From Hypericibacter sp963696655 (GTDB taxonomy: Bacteria; Pseudomonadota; Alphaproteobacteria; Dongiales; Dongiaceae), in contig CAVOLB010000101.1 in NCBI GenBank assembly GCA_963696655.1, positions 1 to 16,175 on the forward strand: DNA of 16,175 nucleotides. Direction: 5' to 3'. Shown here in pieces: positions 15,234-16,175 of the stretch. Made by a program: the position numbers and the translations under genes. Under the pieces are notes generated by a model. It was not told the DNA's origin. It searched no databases and saw only the letters and a program-made list of their open reading frames with translations. Each line of letters starts with the position of its first letter. Within the stretch, counting starts at the first letter, position 1.

Positions 15234-15448
15234 CCCTCCCTCTTTCGGCAGGGCAATCGCCTATGGCGCTTTCTTCCCCTCCCCCAACTTCTGGGGGAGG
15301 GCAGGGAGGGGGAGGACGCGATCCACGATCTCGTCGGGATGCGAAGGGGCCGATACCGAGCAGCCCCCTCCCCAACCCTCCCCCAGAAGTTGGGGGAGGG
15401 AATCCACTCGCCTCGTCACATGCGATAGCCCTGCCGAAAGAGGGAGGG
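15234..15448. repeat. 215-base nested inverted repeat
   Basis: The outer arms, 15234-15260 and 15422-15448, are reverse complements at 26 of 27 positions. Inside, 15277-15301 and 15376-15400 are 25-base perfect reverse complements. Each inner arm is itself a hairpin with a 10-base stem (CCCTCCCCCA with TGGGGGAGGG) and a 5-base loop. The whole fits between the AI-2E permease start and the MttB-like stop and fills most of the 348-base gap. No target-site duplication or transposase is visible. It could be a small non-autonomous element or a pair of inverted intergenic palindromes. Confidence 0.8.
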
Positions 15449-15481
15449 GAGAAGCTGGAATTTCTTCCCAGCAAACCGTGT

Positions 15482-16175
15482 CTACTCCAATCCCTTCTCG
15501 CCGATCTCTTCCTTCCGCTGGGCCACATAGGCCTGGAGCGCCTCTCGGCGGTCGGGAGCCAAAGGCGGCGGCTGGTAGCTCGCCAGCAGCGATTTCCAGA
15601 TCTTGAGCGCGCGCTGGGTGGCGTCGAGGCTGCCGGCCTCGCGCCAGTTCTCGTAGCTGCGCCAGTCGGACAGGAGGGGCTGATAGAAGGCGGTCTCGAA
15701 CCGCTCCATGGTGTGGGCGGCGCCGAAGAAATGGCCGCCGACGCCGACTTCGACCTGGGCGGAGAAGGCGATCTGGTCCTCGTCCACCACGACAGGCCGC
15801 AGGAACTCGCCCATCATCTGCAGCATCTCGGCATCGAGCACCATCTTCTCGAAGGAGGCGCAGAGCCCGCCCTCCATCCAGCCCGCGGCGTGATGGATGA
15901 GATTGGCGCCGCCCATGATCGCCGACCAGATCGACATCTGGCTCTCATAGGCGGCCTGGGCGTCGACCGTGTTGGAGGCGTTCACGTTCGAGGTGCGGTA
16001 GGGCAGGTGATAGCGCCGCGCCAGCTGGCCGCCGGCCAGGACCGCGCGCGCATATTCCGGCGTGCCGAAGGCGGGCGCGCCCGATTTCATGTCGACATTC
16101 GAGGTGAAGCCGCCATAGAGCACGGGCGCACCCGCCTGCACCATCTGGTGGAAGGCGATGCCGCCCAGGGCCTCG
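15482..16175 (-). CDS. MttB-family (trimethylamine/betaine) methyltransferase, C-terminal part
   Basis: The gene runs off the right edge; the frame stays open to the last bases with EALGGIAFHQM before the first visible internal Met, so the true start is outside. About 231 residues are present. GAPVLYGGFTSNVDMKSGAP, SNVNASNTVDAQAAYESQMS and MGGANLIHHAAGWMEGGL mark the MttB superfamily TIM barrel, which moves a methyl group from a quaternary or tertiary amine to a corrinoid protein. No in-frame amber codon occurs within the visible part, so no pyrrolysine is seen in it; most bacterial members are the non-pyrrolysine type, exemplified by the glycine betaine methyltransferase MtgB. The gene ends with TAG, here simply the stop. 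No corrinoid protein gene is in view. Confidence 0.85.
   Translation of the reverse strand, partial: EALGGIAFHQMVQAGAPVLYGGFTSNVDMKSGAPAFGTPEYARAVLAGGQLARRYHLPYRTSNVNASNTVDAQAAYESQMSIWSAIMGGANLIHHAAGWMEGGLCASFEKMVLDAEMLQMMGEFLRPVVVDEDQIAFSAQVEVGVGGHFFGAAHTMERFETAFYQPLLSDWRSYENWREAGSLDATQRALKIWKSLLASYQPPPLAPDRREALQAYVAQRKEEIGEKGLE

Noticed and set aside
15234..15448. CRISPR array
   Set aside because: The repeats are inverted rather than direct, not regularly spaced, and there are no spacers or cas genes.
15482..15484. TAG as a pyrrolysine codon in the MttB-like gene
   Set aside because: It falls at the very C-terminus, after the whole conserved barrel, and the following sequence is a repeat-filled gap, so it is a normal stop.

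Overview
The window is strongly GC-rich, with short intergenic gaps and GC-rich palindromic intergenic repeats. The protein families (GlpD, BKACE/DUF849, a sarcosine/dimethylglycine-dehydrogenase-like flavoprotein, FCD-type GntR, AI-2E permease, DUF1062, MttB-like) suggest an alphaproteobacterium, perhaps Rhodospirillales or Hyphomicrobiales. The genus cannot be told from the sequence.

Layout. The left edge (1-284) is the 3' end of glpD. A palindromic repeat at 304-447 separates it from a beta-keto acid cleavage enzyme gene (BKACE, minus strand, 475-1452). Divergent from BKACE runs a four-gene plus-strand unit. It encodes a class III aminotransferase resembling beta-amino acid aminotransferases (1662-3014), a 781-residue FAD oxidoreductase fused to a GcvT-like domain (3077-5422), a RidA-family protein (5496-5891) and a second class III aminotransferase (5928-7190). 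Convergent to this unit are minus-strand genes for an amino-acid-type ABC permease (7206-7874) and a Tat-exported binding protein (8005-8895). No ATPase gene is visible. Divergent from the binding protein is a plus-strand unit: an FCD-type GntR regulator (9261-9965), an SDR dehydrogenase (10019-10774) and a CocE-type serine hydrolase (10865-12883). A repeat-rich gap follows (12884-13428). Then come a DUF1062 zinc-ribbon protein (13429-14088), a convergent AI-2E family permease (14039-15133), another large inverted repeat (15234-15448), and the C-terminal part of an MttB-family methyltransferase running off the right edge.

How it fits together. Genes from 475 to 12883 look like one catabolic locus for an imported amino compound. 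The inferred route has four stages: uptake; release of the amine or amino acid by the hydrolase; flavin-dependent oxidation or N-demethylation, with RidA nearby; and transamination or SDR oxidation to a beta-keto acid, which BKACE would split with acetyl-CoA. The strongest regulatory evidence is a pair of promoters with the same layout, one before the aminotransferase unit (1526-1573, plus) and one before the binding-protein unit (9164-9117, minus). Each reads TTGACTCG, then CATAnn 16 bases after TTGACT, then 12 bases, then the palindrome GTGATCAC. The second copy lies beside the GntR gene. This points to one regulon controlled by that GntR protein. The real substrate is not known from sequence.

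The genes right of 12884 look like ordinary neighbours with no clear link to the pathway. The MttB-like gene at the edge is a possible exception, since it could act on methylated amines.
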